In this document: piece by piece, positions 21,701-32,478 of the stretch
Position numbering within the stretch: position 1 is the stretch's first letter
Layout: each line of letters starts with the position of its first letter
Origin: Chondrosia reniformis
Taxonomy: Eukaryota; Porifera; Demospongiae; Chondrillida; Chondrillidae
Assembly (NCBI GenBank): GCA_947172415.1
Contig: OX359201.1
Span: 1 to 64,000 of the forward strand
Length of the DNA: 64,000 nucleotides
Direction: 5' to 3'
Notes under the pieces: model-generated
What the model saw: only the letters and a program-made list of their open reading frames with translations
Told to the model about the DNA's origin: nothing
Databases searched by the model: none
Made by a program: the position numbers and the translations under genes

Positions 21701-23170
21701 ACCACCTTAGTAGTTGCCATGGCAGCCAACACTTTGGTGCCTTCACTGTTACAGGCAAAGCACGACAGAAGATTAGAGGCTATTGGAGCACTGAAGGAGG
21801 AGCAGGAGGAGACTGAGGAAAAGTGAGGACACTAGTCCAATTTGGTATCCTTCAGTTGCTATAATTGTCTCTACAGGTTTGAGGGTGTGTTTAAGAAGGT
21901 TGAGGAGCTGAGAGAGGAGGACCAGATGAGACTCACAGAAATGCAAGCACTGCACCAAAGCATCACTGAACTGAACATTGAACAACTCCCGGGAGGCAGT
22001 TCCTCAGAGGAACTGCACGGGTACGTACCTGTCAGTCCTCATGAGTGGTACGTGTGACTGATGTTTCACTTGTAGCTTGAGGGAGTCGGAGAAGGAGGTA
22101 GTTCAATCCATACAGTCCTTGGCAGATCAGGTAGGTTAGATTGGGAGGTCTCTTGTAGATCAGTCATCAGTTTCATTTAATCTTTAAAGATTGTGTCAAA
22201 TCAAGAGATGATAATAGACTTGCAGCACCAGTGCTCGGAACTCAAGCTCCGCCTCCCACAACTCCAAGAGGCAAAGAAGGCAGCAGTCACAGGTGCTTCA
22301 CAGGGTGGGAGTGGGAGGGATGGGAGGGGCAGTGAGGGAAGAGAGGGACAGTGAGGGAAGGGAGGGGCAGTGAGGGAAGGGAGGGGCAGTGAGGGGTGGG
22401 AGGGATGGGAGGGGCAGTGAGGGAAGGGAGGGGCAGTGTGGGGTGGGAGGGACAGTATGGGGTGGGAGGGATGGGAGGGGCAGTGAGGGAAGGGAGGGGC
22501 AGTGTGGGGTGGGAGGGATGGGAGGGGCAGTGAGGGAAGAGAGGGACAGTGTGGGGTGGGAGGGATGGGAGGGGCAGTGAGGGAAGGGAGGGGCAGTGCT
22601 CTCACAAGTCTTATGTGTGTGCAGGTCGCAACTACAAGAAGGCTGGATCATTAAGCGAAGAGCTGAAGACTCTCACTGCTAAACAAACAGACTTGGAAAA
22701 TGTTTTACAAGAAAAGTTAACGGAAACTGAAAAGTTGACACAAGAACTGGACACAAAGAAAGAGGAATTAGCAAGTGTTAAAACTGAACTCTCCAAAAGA
22801 CAAATTCAAGAAGGTACAATGGAACTTGTCCTTCAGTATATTGCAATGCCAGCTGTTACCATAGTAACCATCACTGTTCTTATAGAATTAGAGCAATTTG
22901 AACATTTAATTGAACTAAAGAAAAAGCTTGAGTCATTCCATGAAATGAAAAGGTAAGGTACACCTCACGTGTGAGGGAGGATGCAGTGTTGTATAACTGA
23001 CTCTCTCTGCTGCTATAGTGAGTCCCTGCTCTCATCACTGGAAACACAACTTGACAGTTTCTTGAAAGTAAGCCTTTGTGAGTTGTGTCAAACTGTCTCC
23101 ATACATCCTCTCTCTCTCTCTCAAATAGATATTTCAAAAGGAGTTGAAAACCGAGGAAAGTAGCAGTTAA
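18796..23170 (+). CDS. Repeat-rich N-terminus plus long coiled-coil protein, function not recognised
   Basis: The start ATG at 18796 gives MSRLFGKFRKNNVPSSNN, spliced in phase (KARE to VSPAVTG) to a long exon ending near 20440. This disordered part carries three tandem peptide repeats: PRPTEEQPPE (about 9), SSDPRPAP (about 10) and SEDTPTA (about 11). About a dozen small exons then encode an almost continuous heptad-rich coiled coil, from REKESKMIEECNSDFQTL to LETQLDSFLKIFQKELK, stop TAA at 23168-23170. Two segments, EDYELADQLKLQIEEL (20700) and GRNYKKAGSLSEELKTL (22625), resemble UVR-type helical hairpins. I cannot name a family; a centrosome, cilium or trafficking scaffold would fit the architecture but is a guess. 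It shares its promoter region with WDR24. Confidence 0.8.
19318..19590 (+). repeat. 30-bp coding repeat (PRPTEEQPPE)
   Basis: Nine in-frame 30-bp units containing ACGCCCAACAGAGGAGCAAC; one copy has GAGGTGC and the last has ACGCCCATCAG. Almost no synonymous variation, so the expansion is recent. Confidence 0.95.
19720..19955 (+). repeat. 24-bp coding repeat (SSDPRPAP)
   Basis: Ten in-frame 24-bp units containing TCAAGTGACCCCAGGCCTGC. The only variation is the GAC/GAT codon for Asp, arranged in a pattern that suggests block duplication. Confidence 0.95.
20150..20370 (+). repeat. 21-bp coding repeat (SEDTPTA)
   Basis: About eleven in-frame 21-bp units containing TCAGAAGACACACCCACAGC, encoding SEDTP(T/I)(A/T). 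The Ser-Glu-Asp-Thr-Pro pattern offers many acidic/proline-directed phosphorylation-like sites. Confidence 0.95.
22300..22600. repeat. G-rich intronic minisatellite
   Basis: Tandem units built from GGGAGGGGCAGTGAGGGAAG and GTGGGGTGGGAGGGA fill one intron of the coiled-coil gene, starting about 10 nt after the donor at 22291. Closely spaced GGG/GGGG runs on the sense strand could fold as G-quadruplexes. Confidence 0.92.
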
Positions 23171-23294
23171 AATTGAACACAATTTTTCCATTACAAGTGA
23201 AATGAATTTAATTGTATTTTTGTATAAAGTGAAGGAACAAGTCACAAAAATGAAAGTTGTAACTACTAGAACTGACAAATAAATTTTCTTAAAA

Positions 23295-24164
23295 ATGAGA
23301 ATTATTCCTTTACTATCGTGGGCTAGGCTGTTTCGGAGTTACCGTCACACTCCAAACAGTGCATTGCTCGGTAACTCCGAAACAGCTACCCAGATGGGGC
23401 GTCATCGGATTGAGGAGGATGGACCGGCCGTTGTGTGGCGGCAACTTGGGAAAATGGCGTTGAATGATATTTTATGTAATCCGGATCGATGGACGGACTC
23501 CATAAAAAGGACCATTGATAAATCGATGGACGAATGCATTACTATTGCGAATGATTTGCATGAAGAAAAAGATGTCTATAAAGAAGAACTTTCGGAGATT
23601 CGAGAAGCCATGATCTCCATGTCTGAGCTGCTTGAGAAGGCGGATCACTTGGGGCGCGTTATGAGGACCATACAGGAAACAGCGGACGAAGGCCAACGAC
23701 ACCAAGATATACCGGACCTGGAAGAAACATTTAGGACAAATATGTCACAGTTTAGCACTTCAAACATGTCGGAGGCAGCTCTGAGCAATGTCAAAGTTAA
23801 AGAGTTAAACAGGATGCTTCAAGAAAGTGCCGCCTCGTCTACAGAGGAGGAGGAGCTGAGAGGCGACATTATGATGTGTCAGCTCCAAGTGGCTCTCAAA
23901 TGTCCTCTCACTCAAGTACTGATGGAGGAGCCGGTCACCAACAAGCCCTGTGGACACAGCTACTCAAAGAAGGCCATTCTTAGTCACATAAGACACTACA
24001 GCCGGAGGCATCGTCATGCCAAGTGCCCCATTGGTGGCTGTGAACAGACTGTTGCTGAAGGCAACTTGGAGGCCAATAAGGAGTTGGAAATTGCCATCAA
24101 ACGCAAAGTTAGAGAAAAAAGAAAACCAAAGAAAGATAATAATGATGCAGCTGTTAATGTGTAG
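23295..24164 (+). CDS. NSMCE2: NSMCE2/Mms21 SUMO E3 ligase of the SMC5/6 complex
   Basis: Single-exon protein whose C-terminal third is an SP-RING: LKCPLTQVLMEEPV, NKPCGHSYSKKAILSHI and HAKCPIGGCEQTVAEGNL. It has the Cys/His pattern that binds one zinc and recruits the SUMO E2, typical of Nse2. The N-terminal helical part (LNDILCNPDRW... to LQESAASSTEEEEL) would bind the SMC5 arm. In-frame ATGs lie at 23295, 23394 and 23454. I give the longest form, but 23394 or 23454 is more likely because a hairpin (23327-23386) overlaps the first 31 codons and the recognisable domain begins at MALNDIL. The protein would be 236-289 aa, near the family's usual length. The C-terminus is basic (KRKVREKRKPKK). 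Confidence 0.88.
   Translation: MRIIPLLSWARLFRSYRHTPNSALLGNSETATQMGRHRIEEDGPAVVWRQLGKMALNDILCNPDRWTDSIKRTIDKSMDECITIANDLHEEKDVYKEELSEIREAMISMSELLEKADHLGRVMRTIQETADEGQRHQDIPDLEETFRTNMSQFSTSNMSEAALSNVKVKELNRMLQESAASSTEEEELRGDIMMCQLQVALKCPLTQVLMEEPVTNKPCGHSYSKKAILSHIRHYSRRHRHAKCPIGGCEQTVAEGNLEANKELEIAIKRKVREKRKPKKDNNDAAVNV
23327..23386. repeat. 18-bp inverted repeat (hairpin) at NSMCE2 5' end
   Basis: GCTGTTTCGGAGTTACCG (23327-23344) pairs perfectly with its reverse complement at 23369-23386 across a 24-bp loop. It sits between the end of the coiled-coil gene and the probable NSMCE2 start, so it may be a 5' UTR hairpin or the ends of a tiny mobile element. Confidence 0.85.
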
Positions 24165-24460
24165 CTCTTTAAGACAATTATCACTTCATCTCGTCTATTG
24201 TTATCAACATATTTGAGGCATGTGAATTTATTTGAAGCTAAATTAGGGAAAACCCCTCTCATGTTTCGTCAAGGGGCTTTAATACCATGGCGACTTGAGC
24301 AATCGAATATTAGTGGTCGTTATAAATGGCGGCGATGTTTTGATGTGCAATTTTGGGGCTTTTCGAGGAAGTTTCATCACTTGAAAGAACCACTAGCGAA
24401 TAGCGCATTTTATCACTGAACAGTTTTCTATTCAATTTCTCTGTACTCGTAACGAAGTAA
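24165..24460. other. Intergenic region between NSMCE2 and Tudor gene
   Basis: 296 bp with no gene recognised. It must hold the NSMCE2 3' end and the Tudor gene promoter; no confident TATA box or poly(A) signal was assigned. Confidence 0.4.
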
Positions 24461-27400
24461 ATGGATCTATTTGAAGAATTAGAAGAAAGGTATTTAAGGT
24501 TACCCCAAGCCGATAATGATATTCGTTGCAGTCCACATTCACCAACTGATTTACATTCGTTGTTGTCTTTCCTTTACAGATATACCAGTTTGATCAGGGA
24601 GGTTGAGAGTTGTGTGGAAGATGTAGTAGAGTCTTTTGAAGATAGAAAGAAGGTCAGTCTCCCGCCGCCCCTCCAAACTAGTTGCCATGTTAAGGTTCCT
24701 GCAGGTGTTGCTCGAAGAGTTAAAGTCGAAAAAAGAACAAAAAATATTACAAATTGAGAATTTTACAAATCAAGTATGTCTCTGGGATGGTCACATGCGA
24801 TTAGTGTAGTGTGTGCATCTTTGATAACAGAATGAAGGAGACAGTGCTGTGAGACCAGTTGTGGAATTTGGAGTACTAACTGGCAGACATCTCTTCATGG
24901 ATAACATGACTCAGTTTCAAATAGTTCCTTTGACAAGATACAGCTCAGGTATCACACACTCTTATGACTTGTGTACTGCACTGAAACACTTGCTAGCTAT
25001 TGTATAGGTGACCAGTTCACTGTTACACAAGCAAGCAATTTGAACAGTCAAGGAAAATTTCTAGTGCGTGTTGAAGATGAAGTACAAATGGACTATCTCA
25101 CAAGCTTAAGTTACAGACTCAAGTGAGTGTTAACTGCATCTCCCCCTCCATCTCTCCCTCCATCCCTCTCCCCCTCCCTCTCTCCCTCCATCCCTCTCCC
25201 TCTCTCCCTCCCTTTCTCCCTTAAAGTGCTGAGATGTCCTCGGGCGACTGTCAGCTCCACTCCTCTCCCCACCCGGGAGCTGTGTGTTGCAGCAGGTACA
25301 GTGAAGATGGCAAGTGGTACCGAGCAAAGGTTATTGAGCCAGTTGGAAAGACCAAAGTAAGCACTTGTTCCACCCCCTCCCCCAGGGGTAGCACACTCCC
25401 TCCCCCTCCCCCTCCCCCAGGGGTAGCACACTCCCTCCCCCTCCCCCTCCCCCAGGGGTAGCACACTCCCTTCCCCTCCCCCAGGGCTAGCACACCCCCT
25501 CCCCCTCCCCCTCCCCCTCCCCCAGGGGTAGCACACTCCCTCCCCCTCCCCCTCCCCCAGGGGTAGCACACTCCCTCCCCCTCCCCCAGGGCTAGTACAC
25601 TCTCCATACTCTATAGGTCAGGATATTATTTCTCGACTATGGCAACATTGAGGAAGTATCAACTGTAGACATTTACAAGCTACACGAAAAATATCTTCTT
25701 CATCCGTTTCATATAATGGAGTGTTGCTTTAGTGAAGAAAACTCATTTTATCAAAGAGAAGTATGGTCAAAGTGTTTATAGTGTATGCGCGTACCCTTTG
25801 ATAATGAGTAAAATCCTTTAATTTTTAGGCAAAATGGTGCTTCAACGATACAGTACAACAGCAATCACTCTCCTTAACCATCATCAAACATTTAAAGGTA
25901 AGAATTATCATTTCACTGTTGCTAAGCAACCTACTCTACCTCCCCTTTCAGACAGGGACAGATGAGGTGGGTACGTACGTGGTGGAGTTGCTTAATGAAC
26001 ATAAGATCAATGTTGGGCAAAAGGTGTTGGCAGTTGTGTGTCAGCTGAAGGCTACTGGGAAACAGGTGTGTGTACTTTTCCTATTCATCTAAAGCTTGCA
26101 TGACCTTGGTTAAATTACTCACAGCCCCATCCGATACTTCACCACGACATTCGGGTGAAGAAGGGCAGTACCAAGCCTCCAGTGGAGCAAGGGAAACCAC
26201 TTCGAATTCTAAAGAGACTAAAGGAGTATTCATCAGACCCGCCCACATCAGATCCACCCACATCAGACCCGCCCACATCAGATCCACCCACATCAGACCC
26301 GCCCACATCAGATCCACCAACATCAGACCCGCCCACATCAGATCCACCCACATCAGATCCACCCACATCAGACCCGCCCACATCAGATCCACCAACATCA
26401 GACCCGCCCACATCAGATCCACCCACATCAGACCCGCCCAAATCAGATCCACCCACATCAGACCCGCCCACATCAGACCCGCCCACATCAGATCCACCAA
26501 CATCAGACCCGCCCACATCAGATCCACCAACATCAGATCCACCCACATCAGACCCGCCCACATCAGATCCACCAACATCAGACCCGCCCACATCAGATCC
26601 ACCCAAATCAGACCCGCCCACATCAGATCCACCCACATCAGACCCGCCCACATCAGACCCGCCCACATCGGATCCACCCACATCGGATCCGCCCACATCA
26701 AGTACGACTGTGCCCTCAGTGGATCCAGACCACTCTCCTCCTCTTCCTCCAAGTGCGGGCAGCATAGCTCTTCATCCGGCAGTGCATACAGGTTGGTTCA
26801 GGCCTCTAGCGTTATGCGTGAGTGCTTCAAGTGTTGTCACTTCACAGGTAACCAAGTGTCACTGATTGTCATGTCTGAGTTGGGCAGAGATGGAATGTTC
26901 TGGGCTCAAGTGGCAACTAGTCCTGATTCAGAGGACAGATATAAAGCTATGACCGAGCATTTACAGTAAGCCTGTTACTCCAGTATACTCCAGTATACTC
27001 CAGTATACTCCAGTATACTCTTGTATATTTTAATTGGTCTCACTTTGAAATTGAGCATGATCATTAGTGTATCCATATTCTCAGGATATGTGTTCAAGAC
27101 TTCTTTGACTACCACAATCTGAAATGGGAGAAATCCGACTTGTGTTGTGCAAGATTCTCTGAAGACAAACTGTGGTACAGAGCTCTGGTGGAACACGCCC
27201 CTTTGGAGGCGGGGCAAGGTATTGGAGTGAGGTTCCTGGACTTTGGTAACAGTGAAGTGCTGTCGACACGCTACCTGAGGCCCCTCCCCCTGGAGCACAG
27301 AGATCTTCCTCAACATGTATGTAGCACTGATGTGTAATGTGAGCTTCAGTATTGAACAGTGCGTATCTCACTTGGTCTGTAGTCCGTGCATTGTAAGCTG

Positions 27401-28600
27401 GTTGGAGATTCTGATCAAACATACAGCAAAGTGGTTAGTCACATGCAAGTCACATGCAAGTCACATGTGTGTGTCTTACTATTAGTGTTATTGTATCAAT
27501 AGATGCGTGAGAAATTTGATGACCTGACGGCAAATTCAACGGAAGTTCCCATAACAGCAGAAATTGTAAGTTGAACTAGCAATTGTGTGTACATGTGTGT
27601 ATGTGTGTATGTGTGTATGTGTGTATGTGTGTGTATGTGTATGTGTGTAGTCTGATATATCTGGAGATCATGTGTCTGTGAAGTTGCTACTGCTGTCCGG
27701 AGACAAGTCCATCAATTTGAATGACGAAATTGTGTTGTCAGATTCCACCAAATTTGAGAGTATCATGTTTGGGCAAAGCGATAAAATGGTAAGTCAGCAC
27801 CCCACCCCCTGCATAATAACCACACACCCTGCATGATAACCACACCCCCTGCATGATAACCACACCCCCTGCATGATAACCCCACCCCCTGCATGATAAC
27901 CACACCCCCTGCATGATAACCACACCCCCTGCATGATAACCACACCCCCTGCATGATAACCTCACCCCCTGCATGATAACCACACCCTCTCATCCCGCAC
28001 TCTGTTAGTCCTGGGCAGATCAAATGGATGAGCTGAGCAGTCCTAGTGCTCTAAAGAAAGATGTCGGCTTCTTTGAGGAGGAGGAAAAGGAACTCTCAAA
28101 AGTGACCAAGAATGCTGACATTGAATGGTACTCTACATCTGAGTTGAAGGGGGAGTCCCTCTCATTTAGGAGCAACAAGTAATATTGACATACATACATA
28201 CCAGGAGGGTATCAGTAACCATCGGGAATATGAATATTTCCATTTCAGATCTAAAAGTGAGAAGGGAAACCAGGATCATCCTAGCAGGTCCAGAAATGGA
28301 AGGGGAAACAGCAGCCAGCACAGGAGCCGTCCTGCTCACTTGAAACCAAACCAGCTCTTCAATAAAGCTTTCAGACAGGCCCAGTCAGATGGACGCAAAC
28401 ATCACAGGAGGAGTGGGAGGGGTGTTGCCAAGGAAACAGAGGACTGGGAAGCAGAGACCAAATCAAGACGGTCTCCTGCTCCCAGCCAATCACATAATTT
28501 AGTTTCAGTAAGTGACTGAGCGCTTGTAGTTCAATGCTATTTTAAACTCTTCTCGTTGTCTCTCTAGAAACAGTTGCCAAAAAGTAGTGAAAGAACCTAG
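24461..28600 (+). CDS. Tudor-domain protein with two Tudor modules and a SDPPT repeat linker
   Basis: The ATG at 24461 begins MDLFEELEERYLRLP. Two extended-Tudor-like modules are clear. The first is GAVCCSRYSEDGKWYRAKVIE plus ILFLDYGNIEEVSTVDIYKL (25280-25680). The second is DLCCARFSEDKLWYRALVEH plus GVRFLDFGNSEVLSTRYL (27135-27290). The FLDYGN/FLDFGN strands are where Tudor domains bind methylated arginine, as in animal germline piRNA-pathway proteins. Between them, 26232-26700 encodes about 31 SDPPT units, in frame with the flanking exon (spliced after the CAG of LKATGKQ, phase 0). The C-terminal exons are basic and Ser/Arg-rich (SRSRNGRGN, KHHRRSGRG), stop TAG at 28598-28600. A TDRD-like role is inferred from domain content only; no one-to-one human match was identified. 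Confidence 0.87.
25370..25605. repeat. C-rich intronic minisatellite (Tudor gene)
   Basis: Units of CCCTCCCCCTCCCCCAGGGG plus TAGCACACT repeat through the intron that follows the KVIEPVGKTK exon. Every unit ends in a run that resembles a polypyrimidine tract plus CAG acceptor; the real acceptor is the TATAG at about 25617. Confidence 0.9.
26232..26700 (+). repeat. 15/30-bp coding repeat (SDPPT) in Tudor gene
   Basis: About 31 units of 15 bp, alternating TCAGACCCGCCCACA and TCAGATCCACC(C/A)ACA, so a 30-bp higher order is visible. All +1 and reverse frames also stay open, which explains several long overlapping frames that are not genes. Confidence 0.94.
27795..27995. repeat. 20-bp intronic minisatellite (Tudor gene)
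   Basis: About ten copies of CACCCCCTGCATGATAACCA, beginning a few bases after the GTAAGT donor at 27790. Confidence 0.93.
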
Positions 28601-28786
28601 CGATACAATTTTATTAGTCTTTGAGTTATAACTGTATTTATTTTTGGTTTGTAAAATCTTTTTAGTATTCGATCGTCACTCACTGTCTCGTTCTTCACTT
28701 TTTCAAAATGACAGAGCTTATCCGATATAGTTTAGTTTTAAAATGTTGTGGTTTCTCTTATCGCTACTCCTGGAATACGTTGAAAA

Positions 28787-31700
28787 ATGGCTGACAGTAG
28801 AAAGCGAAAACACAAACTTGCAGAAGAACTCTCTTCAGAAGAAACTGAGCATCACGAGTCATCTGAAAGGAGCAGGTCTAAAAGAAAAAAAGATACTAAA
28901 CGAAATAAAAGGTCTGCAACGGACAAGTGTCCTCATAAGACCACAGTAGCTACAGTAGCTGATCCTCTTCCTGTTTCAGAGAGGCATCTCCAGAGGAACA
29001 GCGGTCCAGCAGGGAAGCTCAGGATGACAAGCGAGGAAGTGGGGACGTACCTAAGGAGAATGTGGACAAAAGCTCTCGCGATAAAAAGAAGAAACGCAAG
29101 TCTGCTCCAAAAGGGAGCGAGTCACCAGATCCAACGCCCCCCGCGAAAGGAGGGGGCGGGGTCTCAGAGCTGAGCATTGTAGAGACAAAGTCTGTATAAG
29201 TCATGTTATATATCACTCGAGTCACATGTGTGTCTGTACGTATGCTGTAGCAAGCTGCGAGAGTCCCTTGGATTGAAGCCTCTGGAGGTTGGTCCCTCAG
29301 CGCCAGTGGAGGAGGAGAGGTAGGCTGGGCTGGGCTGGGCTGGCAAGTGATACTGCACACTCTTTAATGTAGTGCTGGATCAGAGAAGAAGGAAGACATA
29401 CATGTGCCAGCCAAGAACATTGGGGAAGAAAAGAGCACGAAACAAGTAAGTCCCTGTAATTAGCTAATTTGTTTGATTATAAACATAAACATCTCTGAAT
29501 GTACTTACATAGTTGAGAGAGAAAATGGCTGTACTGAAAGAGAAACGCAAAATTGCAAAGAAATTAAGGTAGGTAGTGCCTGTAGTGAGGTAGTGCCTGT
29601 AGTGAGGTAGTGCCTGTAGTGAGGTAGTGCCTGTAGTGAGGTAGTGCTTGTAGTTAGGTAGTGCCTGTAGTGAGGTAGTGCCTGTAGTGAGGTAGTACTT
29701 GTCCTGTGCAGTCAAATACAGCCTTTGAGCAATACGACTGAGGAGAGTGCCACTGACTGGGTTCTAAAGATGAAGCAAAAAGATGAAGAAAAGAAGCTAG
29801 CAGCTGAAAGGGTAATCCCCTTTGTGTCTGGTGCTGTCACTCGTTAATGTGTACAATTGGCTGTGACAATTACTTTAGGCAAAGGTCTTAGAAGAAATGG
29901 ATTCTGAATTTGGAGTTGACAGTATCTTATCTGACACTCTAAAGAGAGAGAGAATAAGAGACTACCGTTCCAGTGACTTGAGTGGTCTAACAGTTGAGCA
30001 CGACACAGAAATGTTTAAGGAAGGGCGCACCACAGTTCTGACACTGAAAGACGTCGGTGTTTTGGATGAAAGTGGAGATGTCTTGCAAAATGTCAACATT
30101 GTAGACACTGAAAAGGTAAAGTTAGGTAATCAATACCATTTGAAGTGTGACCAGTTTCACATCATAGGCCTCGCGTAATATTGAGCTACGCAAGAAGGGA
30201 AAAGGCTACGAAGGCTTTGAAGATGAATTTGATGAGCTCGGAAATGTGAGTTGTAATCTGTCAAACTGCATGTCTTTAAGGTTCTCTGGTTCAACAGTTG
30301 AAGGAGAAAAAGATTTTGAGTAAATATGAGGAGGAAATTGAGGGAATTAAGAAAGCAACATTTACTCTCAGTAGGTGACAGTTGGCACATCAGTCATGTG
30401 ACTAGTCACGTGACCAACTATGTCATCTGTTGTTTTGTCCTTCAACTGTTGGTCTTCTTGGTTGCTAGGCGATGGCGGGTCCTTTGATGTGTTGGCTGAG
30501 GAGAGAGAGCGTGCTGCAGTTAGAGAACGGTTGACTTTGGGAGTAGTGAGTTGCCGGCTTCATGTGATGTACGTATATAGTTGCACCAGAGGACTGCTCC
30601 TCGTGTGTGTAGGTTTCGCTGAGCACAGCACCTGCCAAACTGGCAAGTGAGTACTACACTGAAGAGGAGATGGTAAGTCTATGGCGGTAGAGGTCATGTG
30701 ACTGTCACATGATATTACATGGTGCTGTAGGTTAAGTTTAAAAAGCCAAAAAAACGGAGACTTAAAAAGAAGACTGTTTTGAAGGTGATGACTGCAAATC
30801 TATTGTCACTACTTGTTAGCATTTTATACATGCATGTGTTAGGCGGATGATTTGATAGGTGATGGGAAAACCCCTTCACAAGACAATGAGTCAGCTGACC
30901 ATGGCAAAAAACGTTACTATGACAACAATGATGAAGAAGTCTCGCCAATGGAGACAGACACTAAGCCAACACAAGGCGAAGGTAACCCACCTACCACGCC
31001 CACATGCCACACCCAACTTAGCCATGTCTACATACTTTAATGCACTTAACAAGATGATTCTGTGGAATGGGCTCTAAATCGAACAAGGAGGTTGCTAAAT
31101 AGCAGACCCGACTCAAGTCGACTGACAGGAACTGCCAAAGTAGCAGAAATGGTAAAGCAAGTCAAATCTGAAGAACCAACTACCAATCAAGGTACCCTCC
31201 CACGCCCCCACTGTACTGCAGCCACGCCCCCACTGTACTGCAACCACGCCCCTTTCTACCCCTTCTCTCCCTATTGGTGCAGGTTCTATTGTTTTGGATA
31301 CAACTGCTGAGTTTTGTAGAAAAGTTGGAGAGAATAAAAGTTTAATGGAAAGTAAGAAACCTGCAGCCAAAGATGATGATGATGATGATGATGATGTAAT
31401 GGTGAGTGGGCGTGGCTTGCATGTATCCTTATTTTAAATGGGTGTGGTTGGTCATGTAAATATTAGGAAACTAGTTTGAAAGCAGAGGTTGAAGAGACGG
31501 CAGAGAAGTGGCAAGCAGTGGAGCCAAGTAGCAAGACCTCCCCTTCAGTGAGTTGCATGCAGTTCGTTGAAGGTCATCGCCCCTTGAATGTGCTGCCTTG
31601 CTGCTAGGCAAAGGACCTGTACCAGGAACCTGAGCCAGTGGTGGCTTCGGGCACTATAGCAGCTCTTAAGGTTGCCACTGTAAAGGGCTTTCTTGATGCG

Positions 31701-32408
31701 TCAGATGCTAGCAAAGTAAGCAGGAGGAAACCCCTGTCATTAATCAGATCAAAAGAGGACAGCAGTAGAGACAGGTACATGCACCCCAGACCCTGTTGCA
31801 GTGAACTGTGAACTGTTTCTCTTCCAAATAAGGGAAAGGAGAGATATGTACGGCTTCCCAGAGAAGAGGGACTATCAGCCCACGTTTGAGATATCATACA
31901 AAGACGACTATGGGAGGAATCTGGACCAGAAGGAGGTACTGCCATCTTGACTTGCCCTTGGGGGGGTCATTGTGTGTTACCTTGCAACTGTAGGCATTTC
32001 GCTTCATGTCGCACAAGTTTCATGGGAAGGGTTCGGGTGTAAGGAAGACTGAGAAAAGATTAAAGAAATTAATGGAAGAAGTGGTGTGTATATATTGCTA
32101 TATATTAGGTATACGGTTGCTAGGTGATAGCCTTGTTGCTAAGCAATAGGTTATAGATGTGGAGGTAGACAAATCTATGTTATACTGCAGGAGTTGAAGA
32201 AAGTGGATTCCGCAGACACTCCACTCGGCACCTTGGGACTACTGCAGGAGAAACAAAGACGAACCAACTGTGCCTACGTCACACTCTCTGGGGCGCAGAC
32301 CAGTGGCGGAGTGTTAGTGGATTGCCACATACCATGTTGCTATTGCACAACTGGTGATATATAGTCTTTTACTCACTCTTTAGATCCACACTCTCAAAGT
32401 CAAAATGA
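28787..32408 (+). CDS. SART1: SART1 / Snu66, U4/U6.U5 tri-snRNP protein
   Basis: Spliceosomal tri-snRNP protein. The ATG at 28787 gives MADSRKRKHKLAEEL and a Lys/Arg/Ser-rich start. Family landmarks follow in order: KLRESLGLKPLEV (29250-29290), MDSEFGVDSILSDTLKRERI (29897), LSGLTVEHDTEMFKEG then VLTLKDVGVLDESGDVLQNV (about 29980-30090), ASEYYTEEEMVKFKKPKKRR (30640-30770), TTAEFCRKVGENKSL (31302), EISYKDDYGRNLDQKEAFR (31890-31995), FRFMSHKFHGKGSG (31990) and ADTPLGTLGLLQEKQ (32210), ending VSTLSKSK at 32406-32408. The last intron uses GTTAGT and TTTAG. Introns are mostly 50-100 nt; one carries an 18-bp minisatellite and two carry paired GTCACRTGAC palindromes. It converges on the persulfide dioxygenase-like gene with 70 bp between stops. 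Confidence 0.92.
29572..29700. repeat. 18-bp intronic minisatellite (SART1)
   Basis: Seven copies of GTAGTGCCTGTAGTGAG plus G. Each repeat starts with a GTAG that resembles the true donor GTAGGT immediately upstream, so the array looks like a repeated 5' splice-site region. Confidence 0.9.
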
Positions 32409-32478
32409 ACACTTTAATGGACACGGAATAACAATACTTGTTACATACATACAGCATAGCGTTATGAGATTTATCAGT

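Noticed and set aside
23295..23453. First 53 codons of the longest NSMCE2 frame as a genuine N-terminus
   Set aside because: Not excluded, but the overlapping perfect hairpin and lack of resemblance to the family make a later ATG more likely.
26081..26969. Alternative long frames over the SDPPT repeat
   Set aside because: Only one frame is in phase with the Tudor exon upstream; the others follow from the 15-bp period.
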